From Cyrtodaria siliqua (Eukaryota > Mollusca > Bivalvia > Adapedonta > Hiatellidae): a stretch of DNA of 64,000 nt. Below, in pieces: positions 1 through 12,500 of this stretch. Both the position numbers and the translations under genes were made by a program. Every line of letters starts with the position of its first letter. The first letter of the stretch is position 1. The notes beneath the pieces were generated by a model that saw only the letters and a list, made by a program, of their open reading frames with translations, was not told the origin of the DNA and did no database searches. The stretch is taken from positions 1 to 64,000 of the forward strand of contig JAWPHD010003243.1 of assembly GCA_037043455.1 (NCBI GenBank). The letters are read 5' to 3'.

Positions 1-33
1 CAACTTTAATACTCTGGGACATTTTGTATACAA
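1..33 (+). repeat. Left stub of the 30-bp minisatellite
   Basis: This stub has the same unit as the long array that resumes at 2080 (TACTCTGGGACATTTT followed by a TATAC-rich half). It shows that the satellite module at 34-2079 lies inside the minisatellite rather than beside it. Confidence 0.85.
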
Positions 34-2079
34 CAAGAGGCCCAAGAGGGCCTGTGAACGCTCTACTGGCTGTTATACCATTGATGAATCGAGTCGTACT
101 ACATGGTGTCTAGAGTGTACACAAGGTTTTTCAAGTATTTGACCTAGTGACCTAGTTTTTGACCCCATGGGACCCATTTTCGAACTTGACCAAAATATAA
201 TTAAGACAACATTTTGACAAAGTTTCATCAAGATCGGGTCAGAAATATGGCCTCTAGAGTGTACTAGTGACCTAGTTTTTGACCCTGTGTGACCCTGTGT
301 GACCCATTTTCGAACTTTAGCAAGCTATAATTGAGACAAATATTCTGACAAAATTGCATCAAGATCGGGTCAAAAATATGGCCTCTAGAGTGTACACACG
401 GTTTTTCCAAAGTTTGACCTAGTGACCTAGTTTTTAACACCATGTGACCCATTTTTGAACTTGACCAAGATATAATTAAGACAAACATTTTGACAAAGAG
501 TGTACACAAGGTTTTTCCAATATTTGACCTAGTGACCTAGATTTTAACCCCATGTGACCCATTTTCAAACTTAACCAAGATATAATTAAGACAAACATTC
601 TGACAAAGTTGCATCAAGCTCGGGTCAAAAATATGGCCTCTAGAGTGTACACAAGGTTTTTCCAATATTTGACCTAGTGACCTAGTTTTTAACTTCATGT
701 GACCCATTTCCGAACTTGATCAAGATATAATTAAGATAAACAATTTGACAAAATTTCATCAAGATTGGGTAACAAATATGACCTCTAGAGTGTACACAAG
801 TTTTTTCAAGTATTTGACCTAGTGACCTAGTTTGTGACCCCACATGACCCATTTTTGAACTTGACTGTTATTTCATTGAGACAAACATTCTGACAAAGTT
901 TCATCAAGATCGGGTCAAAAATATGGCCTCTAGAGTGTACACAAGGTTTTTCAAGTATTTGACCTAGTGACCTAGTTTTTAACACCATGTGACCCATTTT
1001 CAAACTTGACCAAGATATAGTTAAGACAAACATTCTGACAACGTTGCATCAAGCTCGGGTCAAAAATATGGCCTCTAGAGTGTACACAAGGTTTTTCCAA
1101 TATTTGACCTAGTGACCTAGTTTTTGACCCCATATGACCCATTTTCGAACTTGACCGAAATTTCATTGAGACAAACAATTAAGATAAACATTCTGACAAA
1201 GTTGCATCAAGCTCGGGTCAAAAACATGGCCTCTAGAGTGTACACAAGTTTTTTCCAATATTTGACCTAGTGACCTAGTTTTTAACTTCATGTGACCCAT
1301 TTTCAAACTTGATCAAGATAAAATTAAGATAAACAATTTGACATAGTTTCATCAAGATTGGGTTACAAATATGACCTCTAGAGTGTACACACGTTTTTTC
1401 AAGTATTTGACCTAGTGACCTAGTTTTTGACCCCATATGACCCATTTTTGAACTTGACCGAGATTTCATTAAGACAAACATTCTGACAAAGTTTCATCAA
1501 GATCAGGTCAAAAATATGGCCTCTAGAGTGTACACACGGTTTTTCCAAAGTTTGACCTAGTGACCTAGTTTTTAATACCATGTGACCCATTTTTGAACTT
1601 GACTAAGATATAATTAAGACAAACATTTTGACAAAGTTTCATCAAGATTGGGTTAGAAATACGGCTTCTAGAGTGTACACAAGGTTTTTCAAGTATTTGA
1701 CCTAGTGACCTAGTTTTTAGCCCCATGTGACCCATTTTCAAACTTGACCAGGATATAATTAAGACAAACATTCTGACAAAGTTGCATCAAGCTCGGGTTA
1801 AAAATATGGTCTTTAGAGTGTACACAAGGTTTTTCCAATATTTGACCTAGTGACCTAGTTTTTGAACCCACATGACCCATTTTCCAACTTGACTGAGATT
1901 TCATTGAGACAAACATTCTGACAAAGTTTCATGATGATTGCATCAGAAATGTGGCCTCTAGAGTGTACACAAGCAAAAGTTAACGGACGGACGGACGACG
2001 GACGACGGACGGACGGACGACGGAAGACGGACAACACACCATCCCATAAGCTCTGCTGGCCCTTGGCCAGTAGAGCTAA
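34..2079 (+). mobile_element. Rolling-circle-like satellite module 1 (about 145-bp units, DR2 motifs)
   Basis: About 13 tandem units of about 145 bp share the anchors GACCTAGTGACCTAG and CCTCTAGAGTGTACACAAGG. The 5' end begins CAAGAG and is followed at once by a GGCCC-AAGA-GGGCC hairpin (39-52). The 3' end has a GGAC-rich run (about 1983-2033), a long hairpin (2049-2077) and the terminal GAGCTAA. An 11-bp subterminal inverted repeat, GCTCTACTGGC at 60-70 and its complement at 2066-2076, ties the two ends together. Removing 34-2079 rebuilds TATACAACAATAACACAC, which occurs uninterrupted near 4633, 6551 and 8846 in the surrounding array. No protein is encoded; open frames here only follow the repeat period. 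A 5-bp duplication (AACAA at 32-36 and 2078-2082) is an alternative reading. The Helentron-associated class is my inference from structure, not a database match. Confidence 0.75.
2049..2077 (+). other. 3'-terminal hairpin of module 1
   Basis: A near-perfect palindrome: AGCTCT, then CTGGCC, a three-base loop, GGCCAG, then AGAGCT. It is preceded by the GGAC run and the string CATAAG and followed directly by the AA that completes GAGCTAA. The same layout recurs at 48012-48042, 48438-48460 and, reversed, at 58044-58074. In Helitron-type elements a hairpin close to the 3' end serves as the replication stop signal. Confidence 0.75.
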
Positions 2080-2343
2080 CAATAACACACTGGGTGATTT
2101 ATATACAACTATAATACTCTGGTACATTTGTTATACAACTACAATACAATACTCTTGAGATATTTTATATACAACTACACTAATCCGAGACATGTGACAT
2201 ACAACTCTGATACTCTGAGAGATTTTATAAAAAATTACAATACTCTTGGACATTTTATATACAACTATAATACTCTGGAACATTTTATATACAACTACAA
2301 TATTCCTTGACATTTTATATACAACTATAATACTCTGGGAGAT

Positions 2344-3060
2344 TTAATATACAACTATAATACTCTGGGACATTTTATATACAACTACAATACTCTGGGA
2401 CATTTTATATAAAACTACATTACTCTCTGATATTTTATATACAACTATAATACTCTGGGACATTTTATATTGCACAACTATAATACTTTGGGACTTTTTA
2501 GATACAACTACAATACTCTGGGACATTTTATATACAACTGCATTACTTTGGAACATTTTATATACAACTTCACTACTCTGGGACATTTTATATACAACTA
2601 CATTACTCTGGGACATTTTATATACAACTATAATACTCTGGGACATTTTATATGCAACTATTATAATCTGGGACTTTTTATATACAGTCCATTACTCTGG
2701 GACATTGTATATAAATCTATAATATTCTGGGAGATTTTATATACAATTATAATAATCTGGGACATTTTATATACAACTGCACTACTGTGGGACATATTAC
2801 ATATAACTATAATACTTTGGGACATTTTATATACTACTACAATATTCTGGGAAATTTTGTATACACCTGCAACACTCTGGGACATTTTATATACAACTGT
2901 TATACTCTGAGACATTTTATATACAACTATACTACTCTGGGAAACTGTATATACAACTATAATACTCTGAGACATTTTATATACAACTACGCTACGGTGA
3001 GACATTTTATATACATTCTACTATAATACTCTGGGTCATTGTATATACAAATACAATACT
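2344..3060 (+). repeat. Higher-order block B, copy 1 (30-bp array)
   Basis: The order of variant units here, including the run GGGACTTTTTATATACAGTCC and the variant CTACGCTACGGTGAGAC, recurs at about 4748-5410 with near identity. Segmental duplication inside the array, rather than only unit-by-unit slippage, explains this. Confidence 0.8.
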
Positions 3061-4378
3061 CTGGGACATTTTGTATACAAAAATAACACATTGGGTGATT
3101 TATATACAACTACAATACTCTGTGACATTTTATATTGCACAACTATATTACTCTGGGACGTTTTATATTGCACAATTATAATACTCTGGGACATTCATAT
3201 ACAACTACATTACTCTGGGACCTTTTATATACCACAACAATACTCTGGGACATTTTATATACAACAGTTATACTCTGGGACATTTTATATACAACTATAA
3301 TACTCTGGGACATTTTATATACATCTACAATACTCTCGAACAATTTATATACAACTACAATACTCTGGGACATTTTATATATAACTACATTACTCTTGGA
3401 CATTTTATATACAACTACACTACTCTGAGACATTTTATATACAACTACAATACTCCCGAACATTTTATATACAAATTCAATACTCTGGAGCATTTTATAT
3501 ACAAGCTACTATAATACTCTGGGACTTTTATATACAACTACAATATTCTATGACATTCTGTGTGCATTTAAAAAACTCTGTGACATCTTATATACAACTA
3601 CAATACTCTGTTACAATTGATACACAACTGCAATATTCTAAGACATTTAATATACAACTACACTACTCTGAGACATGTTAAATACAACTCTGATACTCTG
3701 AGATATTTTATAAACAACTACAATACTCTTGGACATTTTATATACAACTACATTACTCTGGAACATTTTATATACAACTACATTACTCTCGGACATTTTA
3801 TATACAACTATAATACTCTGGGACATTTTATATGCAACTATAATAATCTGGGACATTTTATATACAGCTACATTACTCTGGGACATTGTATATAAATCTA
3901 TAATACTCTGGGAGATTTTATATACAATTATAATAATCTGGGACATTTTATATACAACTACATTACTCTGGAACATTTTATATGATACTACAACACTCTG
4001 GGACATTTTATATACAACTACAATACTCTGGAGCATTTTATATACGAGCTACTATAATTCTCTGGGAAATTTTTTATACACCTGCAACACTCAGGGACAT
4101 TTTATATACAACTATAATACTCTAAGACATTTTATATACATTCTACTATAATACTCTGGGTCATTGTATATACAAATACAATACGCTGAGACATTTTATA
4201 TACAACTATACTACTCTGGGACATTGTATATACATCTATAATACTCTGTGACATTTTATCTACAACTACAATAATCTGGGAGATTTTATATGCAACTACA
4301 ATACTCTGAGACATTTTATATACATGCTGCTATATTAATCTGGGACATTTTGTATACAACTATAACACTCTGGTACAT

Positions 4379-4745
4379 TTGTTATACAACTACAATACAA
4401 TACTCTTGAGACATTTTATATACAACTACACTAATCCGAGACATGTGACATACAACTCTGATACTCTGAGAGATTTTATAAAAAACTACAATACTCTTGG
4501 ACATTTTATATACAACTACAATACTCTTGAACATTTTATATACAACTACAATACTCTGGATAATTTTATATACAAGCTATTATAATACTCTGGGACATTT
4601 TATATACAACTACAATACTCTGGGACATTTTGTATACAACAATAACACACTGGGTGATTTATATACAACTATAATACTCTGGAACATTTTATATACAACT
4701 ACAATATTCCTTGACATTTTATATACAACTATAATACTCTGGGAC
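4379..4745 (+). repeat. Higher-order block A, copy 2 (others at 2128 and 8592)
   Basis: The distinctive order ATACAATACTCTTGAGA, CTAATCCGAGACATGTGACA, then GAGAGATTTTATAAAAA occurs at about 2128, 4379 and 8592. The copies at 4379 and 8592 stay nearly identical for over 350 bp, including the module-1 target sequence AACAATAACACACTGGG. Confidence 0.8.
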
Positions 4746-4747
4746 AT

Positions 4748-5410
4748 TTAATATACAACTATAATACTCTGGGACATTTTATGTACAACGACAATACTCT
4801 GGGACATTTTATATAAAACTACATTACTCTCTGACATTTTATATACAACTATAATACTCTGGGACATTTTATATTGCACAACTATAATACTTTTGGACAT
4901 TTTAGATAGAACTACAATACTCTGGGACATTTTATATACAACTACGTTACTTTGGGACATTTTATATACAACTATAATACTCTGGGACATTTTATATGCA
5001 ACTATTATAATCTGGGACTTTTTATATACAGTCCATTACTCTGGGACATTGTATATAAATCTATAATTCTCTGGGAGATTTTATATACAATTATAATAAT
5101 CTGGGACATTTTATATACAACTGCACTACTGTGGGACATATTATATATAACTATAATACTTTGGGACATTTTATATACTACTACAATATTCTGGGAAATT
5201 TTGTATACACCTGCAACACTCTGGGACATTTTATATACAACTGTAATACTCTGAGACATTTTATATACAACTATACTACTCTGGGAAACTGTATATACAA
5301 CTATAATACTCTGAGACATTTTATATACAACTACGCTACGGTGAGACATTTTATATACATTCTACTATAATACTCTGGGTCATTGTATATACAAATACAA
5401 TACTCTGGGA
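4748..5410 (+). repeat. Higher-order block B, copy 2
   Basis: Near-identical to 2344-3060. It lacks some units of copy 1, so the two have diverged by unit loss or gain more than by substitution. Confidence 0.8.
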
Positions 5411-8400
5411 CATTTTGTATTTCACAACTATATTACTCTGGGACGTTTTATATTGTACAATTATAATACTCTGGGACATTCATATACAACTACATTACTC
5501 TGGGACCTTTTATATACCACAACAATACTCTGGGATATTTTATATACAACTGTTATACTCTGGGACATTTTATATACAACTATAATACTCTGGGACATTT
5601 TATATACATCTACAATACTCTCGAACAATTTATATACAACTACAATACTCTGGGACATTTTATATACAACTATAATACTCTGGGACATTTTATATGCAAC
5701 TATAATAATCTGGGACATTTTATATACAGCTACATTACTCTGGGACATTGTATATAAATCTATAAAAAAAATCTGGGAGATTTTATATACAATTATAATA
5801 ATCTGGGACATTTTATATACAACTACATTACTCTGGAACATTTGATATAATACTACAACACTCTGGGATATTTTATATACAACTACAATACTCTAGAGCA
5901 TTTTATATACGAGCTACTATAATTCTCTGGGAATTTTTTTATACACCTGCAACACTCTGGGACATTTTATATACAACTATAATACTCTAAGACATTTTAT
6001 ATACATTCTACTATAATACTCTGGGTCATTGTATATACAAATACAATACGCTGAGACATTTTATATACAACTATACTACTCTGGGACATTGTATATACAT
6101 CTATAATACTCTGAGACATTTTATATACAACTATAATACTCTAGGACATTTTATATACAACTACAATACTCTGAGACATTTTATATACAACTACACTACT
6201 CTGAGACATTTTATATGCAATTATAATACTCTGAGACATTTTATATACAACTACCATACTCTGGGACATTTTACATTCATCTACAACACTATGGGACATT
6301 TTATACACAACTATAATACTCTGGAGCATTTATATCAAACTACAATACTCTAAGACATTTTACATACAACCACAATACACTGGGACATTTTATACTGCAC
6401 TACTATAATACTCTGGGACATTTTATATACAACTATAATACTCTAGGCCATTTTATATACAACTACAATATTTTGGATCATTTTATATACAAGCAATTAT
6501 AATACTCTGGGACATTTTATATACAACTACAATACTCTGGGACATTTTGTATACAACAATAACACACTTGGTGATTTATATACAACTACAATACTCTGTG
6601 ACATTATATAGTTGCACAACTATAATACTCTGGGACGTTTTATATTGCACAATTATAATACTCTGGGACATTCATATACAACTACATTACTCCGGAACCT
6701 TTTATATACCACTACAATACTCTGGGACATGTTATATACAACTGTTATACTCTGGGACATTTTATATACAACTATACTACTCTGGGACATTTAATATACA
6801 ACTATAATACTCTTGGACATTTTATATACAACTACAATACCCTGGGACATTTTTTAAATAACTACATTGCTCTTGGACATTTTATATACACCTATAATAC
6901 TCTGAGACATTGTATATGCTATAATTATCTTTAACATTTTATATACAACTATAATACTCTGTGACATTTTATATACAACTACAATACTCTGTAACATTTT
7001 ATATTGCACAACTATAATACTGAGGGACATTTTATATTGCATAATTATAATGCTCTACGACATTTTATATACATGCTACTATAACACTTTGGGACATTTT
7101 ATATATAACTACAATAATCTGAAACATATTATATACAACTACACTACTGTGGGACATTTTATATACACGCTACTATAATACTCTGGGACATTTTATATAC
7201 AGCTATAATAGTCTGGAACATTTTATATACAAGTACAATACTCTGAGACATTTTATATACAACTACACTACTCTGAGACATTTTATATACAACTCTAATA
7301 CTCTGAGACATTTTATATACAACTACAATTATCTGGGACATTTTATATACAAATACAATACTCTCGAACATTTTATATACAAATACAATACTCTGGAGCA
7401 TTTTATATACAATCTACTATAATACTCTGGGACATTTTATATACAACTACAATATTCTATGACATTCTGTGTACATTTACAAAACTCTGTGACATCTTAT
7501 ATACAACTACAATACTATGTTACATTTGATAGACAACTGCAATATTCTGCGATAATTTATAAACAACTACAATACTCTGGAACATTTTATATACAACTAC
7601 ATTACTCTGGAACATTTTATATACAACTACAATACTCTTGGACATTTTATATACAACTACATTACTCTGAGACATTTTATATACAACTATAATACTCTGG
7701 GACATTTTATATGCAACTTAAATAATCTGGGACATTTTATATACAACTACATTACCCTGGGACATTGTATATACATCTATAATACTGTCGGAGATTTTAT
7801 ATACAACTATAATAATCTGGGACATTTTATATACAACTGCACTACTGTGGGACATATTATATATAACTATAATACTTTGGGACATTTTATATACTACTAC
7901 AACACTCTGGGACATTTTATATAAAACCAGAATACTCTGGAGCATTTTATATACCAGCTACTATAATTCTCTTGGAAATTTTGTATACACCTGCAACACT
8001 CTGGGACATTTTATATACAACTATAATACTCTGAGACAGTTTATATACATTCTACTATAATACTCTGGGTCATTGTATACAAAAATACAATACTCTGAGA
8101 CATTTTATATACAACTGTACTACTCTGGGACATTTTATATACAACTATAATACTCTGAGACATTTTATATACAACTACACTACTCTGAGACATTTTATAT
8201 ACATTCTACTATAATACTCTGGGTCATTGTATATACAAATACAATACTCTGAGACATTTTATATACTACTATAACACTCTGGAACATTTTATATACAACT
8301 ATAATACTCTAGGATATTTTATATACAACTACAATACTCTGAGACATTTTATATACAACTACACTACTCTGAGACATTTTATATACAATTATAATACTCT

Positions 8401-8591
8401 GAGACATGTTATATACAACTACAATTCTCTGGGACATTTTATATACCACTACAATACTCTGTGACATTTTATCTACAACTACAATAATCTGGGAGATTTT
8501 ATATGCAACTACAATACTCTGAGACATTTTATATACATGCTGCTATATTAATCTGGGACATTTTGTATACAACTATAACACTCTGATACAT

Positions 8592-8964
8592 TTGTTATAC
8601 AACTACAATACAATACTCTTGAGATATTTTATATACAACTACACTAATCCGAGACATGTGACATACAACTCTGATACTCTGAGAGATTTTATAAAAAACT
8701 ACAATACTCTTGGACATTTTATATACAACTACAATACTCTTGAACATTTTATATACAACTACAATACTCTGGACAATTTTATATACAAGCTATTATAATA
8801 CTCTGGGACATTTTATATACAACTACAATACTCTGGGACATTTTGTATACAACAATAACACACTGGGTGATTTATATACAACTATAATACTCTGGAACAT
8901 TTTATATACAACTTCAATATTCCTTGACATTTTATATACAACTGTAATACTCTGGGACATTTAA
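8592..8964 (+). repeat. Higher-order block A, copy 3
   Basis: Matches 4379-4745 at a constant offset of 4213 bp with few substitutions. It retains an uninterrupted copy of the module-1 target site at about 8846-8867. Confidence 0.8.
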
Positions 8965-9396
8965 TATACAACTATAATACTCTGGGACATTTTATATACA
9001 ACTACAATACTCTGGGACATTTTATATAAAACTACATTACTCTCTGACATTTTATATACAACTATAATACTCTGAGACATTGTATATACTATAATTATCT
9101 TTAACATTTTATATACAACTATAATACTCTGTGACATTTTATATACAACTACAATACTCTGTAACATTTTATATTGCACTACTATAATACTGAGGGACAT
9201 TTTATATTGCACAACTATAATGCTCGGCACATTTTATATACATGCTACTATAACACTCTGGGCCATTTTATATATAACTACAATACTCTGAAACATTTTA
9301 TATACAACTACACTACTCTGGGAAATTTTATATACACGCTACTATAATACCCTGGAACATTTTATATACACGTACAATACTCTGAGACATTTTATA

Positions 9397-9545
9397 TACT
9401 TATGCTTTTTACTGGGCGATACACTACCTTATTCAGCGAATATACTTGTAAGATTGATAGAAAAACTACAGAGACGCATTATTAGGTTTTAATAAGAGGA
9501 CCACTACCTAGTTCAGTATATATACTTGTGAGAGTGATAGAACTA
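9397..9545 (+). repeat. First two units of the 80-bp repeat
   Basis: The sequence changes abruptly from the 30-bp repeat to units containing GGTACACTACCTAATTCAG, CTTGTGAGATTGATAGAAAA and CTACAGAGACGCATTATTAG. The same family resumes at 14768, so the intervening 5.2 kb interrupts it. Confidence 0.85.
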
Positions 9546-12500
9546 GAAGAGCAGCACATATACACCCGCTACCAGTATCCCCATTCCTCACCATACCATT
9601 TGATTAAAGATTGAGTTGAATAGGATTTTCATGATAAGCAAATGTATGAATAAAAAAATAGAAGAAAAAAAAATAAAAAAATAAAGAATTTTGTGTTGAA
9701 TATGTCTGGATGTTCCTTTCCTGCGAGTTATTTCACGGAAAGTGGCGTTATGGAATGGACACGGTTTTTAATAAGCGGGTTTCGGTGACCTTGACCTTTG
9801 ACCTCCGAACTTTTAATCAACAGGGGTCATCCACTTACCATAGACAGATTTGCTTCAGGGGGAGAGGAGTTATGGAGCGGACAAGGTTTTGCTTTTTATT
9901 ATCGGTTGCCGGTGACATTGACCTTTGAGCTCCTGACCTCAAAAATCAATACGGTCATCCTCCCATCACAGACACCCACAAAGAATCATGAGATTTGCTT
10001 TAGGGGGAGTTGAATTACAGAATGAACAAGGATTTTTATTGTCGGGTCTCGGTGGCCTTGACCTTTGACCTACTGACCTCAAAATAAAGCCTTTATTATC
10101 TCACCACCACAGGCCACCTTTGAAGTTTCATGAGATTTGCTTCGAAGGGAGAGGAGTTATGGAGCAGACACATTTTTCAATATTGGGTCCCGGTGACCTT
10201 GACCTATTACCCACAGTCAACTCATAAATTTTCATGAGATTTGCATACAGGGAGAGGAGTTATAGAACGACACTGTTTGTCATTATCAGGACCCGGTGAC
10301 TTTGACCTATGACCCATTGACCTCAAAATCAATAGGAGTGATCCTGTCACCACAGGCATTTGGCCATTGAAGTTTCTTGAGATTTGTTTAGCAAGGTGAG
10401 GAGTTTTGGAGCGAGCAAGGTTTTACATTATCGGGTCTCGATGAACTTGGACTTTGACCTACTGATCTCAAAATCAATAGGGATCATTGACACACACACA
10501 CACACAGGCAGTTCACCTATGACGATTAATGAGGTTTGCCTCAGGGAGAGTGGAGCTATAAAACGGACAAGGCTTTTATTATCGGGTCCAGGTGGCCTTG
10601 ACTTTTGACCTACTGACCTCTTAATCAAGAGGGTCATTCCCTTACCACAGGCAGTTAACCTATGAAGTTTCATGAATTAGCTTTAGTGGGAGAGGAGTTA
10701 TAGGGCGGACAACGTTTTTCATTATCGGGTCCCGTTGCCTTTGACCTTTTACCTACTGATCTCTTAATAAAGAGGGGACATACTCTCATCACAGGCAGTC
10801 TACCCACAAAGTTTCATGAGACTTGCTTCAGGGGAGTTGAGTTACAGAGTGGACATGATTGTTCATCGTTGGTCCCGGTGTCTTTTACCTTTGACATACC
10901 GACCCCAGAATCAACAAGCTCACCACAGGCAGTCCACCTTTGAAGTTTCATGAGATTTGCTTTAGGGCAAAATAGTTATGGAGCGGACAATATATTTCAT
11001 TATCGGGTGCCGTTGACCTTGGCCTTTTGACATACTTGCTCAAAATCAACAAGGGTCATCCTCTTAACACAGGTAGTCTACCCTTAAAGTTTCATGAGAA
11101 TTGCTTTAGGGAGAGTTTAGTTACAGAGTGGACAATATTGTTCATGGTCGGTCCCGGTGACGTTTACCTTTGACATACTGACCTCAAAATCAACAGGAGT
11201 TATCGTATCACCACAGGCAGTCCACCTATGTAGTTTCATGAGAGTTGCTTCAGGGTGAAAGGAGTTATGGAGCGGACAATGCTTTTAATTATCGGATGCC
11301 GATGACCTTGACCTTTTGACATACTGACCTCAAAATCAATTGGGCCATCTTCTTAACACAGGCAGTCTACGCACACAGTTTCATGAGATTTGCTTTAGGG
11401 AGAGTTTAGTTACAGAGTGGACAATGATTTTGATGGTCGGGTCCCAATGACCTTGACATTTGACCTACTGATCTCAAAGTCAACACGGGTCATCCACTTA
11501 AAAGAGGTAGACTACCTACCCACAAAGTTTCATGAGACTTGCTTTAGGGAGAGTTTAGTTACAGAGTGGACGATGATTTTTTTCATGGTCGGTTCCCTGT
11601 GACCTTGACCTTTGACCTACTGATCTCAAAATCAACACGGGTCATATACTTAAAAGAGGCAGCCTCCCCAGAATTGTGCATACAATTTGCTATAGGGAGA
11701 GTTTATTTACAGAGTGGATAATGATTCTTCATGGTCGGGTCCCGGTGATCTTGACCTTTGACCTACTGATTTCAATATCAAAAGATGTCATTACCTGAAC
11801 AAAATCAGTCCACGTATGAAGTTTCATGAGATTTGCTTCAGAGTGAGAGGAGTATTGGAGCGGACAGGTTTTTCATTATCGGGTCCCGGTGACCTTGGCC
11901 TATGACCCACTGACCTCAAAATCTTTAGGGTCACCCTCTTACCACAGATAGTCCACACATAAAGTTTCATGATATTTGCTTCAGGGAGAGCTGAGTTACG
12001 GAGTTACAGGTACTTCGTTATCAAGTCCCGGTGACCTTGACCTTCGATCTACAGACCTATAACTCAACAGAGGTATTTCACTCACCAAAGGCAGATCTCC
12101 TGTGAATATTCGTGAGATGTGCTTCATGAGTATAGGAGTTATGGAGCAGATAATGTTTTTCATTATCGGGTCCCGGTTACCTTGACCTTTGACCTACTGA
12201 CCTCAAAATCAATAGGGGTCATTTCTCACAACATGTAGTTCACCTGTGAAATTTCATGAGATTTGCTTCAGAGGGAGAGGAGCGGACAAGGTTTTTCATT
12301 ATCGGGTCCGTTGACCTTGACCTTTGACCTAATTATCCCAAAATTAAGGTCAACTTCTCATCACACGCAGTTCACCTATGAAATTTCATGAGATTTGTTT
12401 CGTGGGATTGGATTTATGGAGCGGACAATGTTATCCATTATCGGATCAGGATGACATTGACATTGACCTGAGGCCTACTGAAATCCAAAACAACATCCTC

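Larger units (their letters stand above)
2080..9396. repeat. 30-bp minisatellite array (about 240 units)
   Basis: The unit is close to TACTCTGGGACATTTTATA followed by TACAACTACAA, with 29-33 bp variants. Because 30 is a multiple of three and stop codons are rare in the unit, both strands show open frames of repeated decapeptides (GHFIYNYNTL on plus, MSQSIVVVYK on minus). These are repeat artefacts: start sites are arbitrary, there is no non-repetitive coding sequence, and frames break at every length variant. Every unit carries a TTTTATATA motif. No gene is seen in this 7.3-kb stretch. Confidence 0.95.

Noticed and set aside
2128..9230. Many 60-146 residue open frames on both strands
   Set aside because: All are read-throughs of a 30-bp repeat with a period divisible by three; there is no unique coding sequence or conserved start.
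2080..9396. CRISPR-like array
   Set aside because: Units are contiguous 30-bp repeats with no unique spacers, in an evident animal genome.
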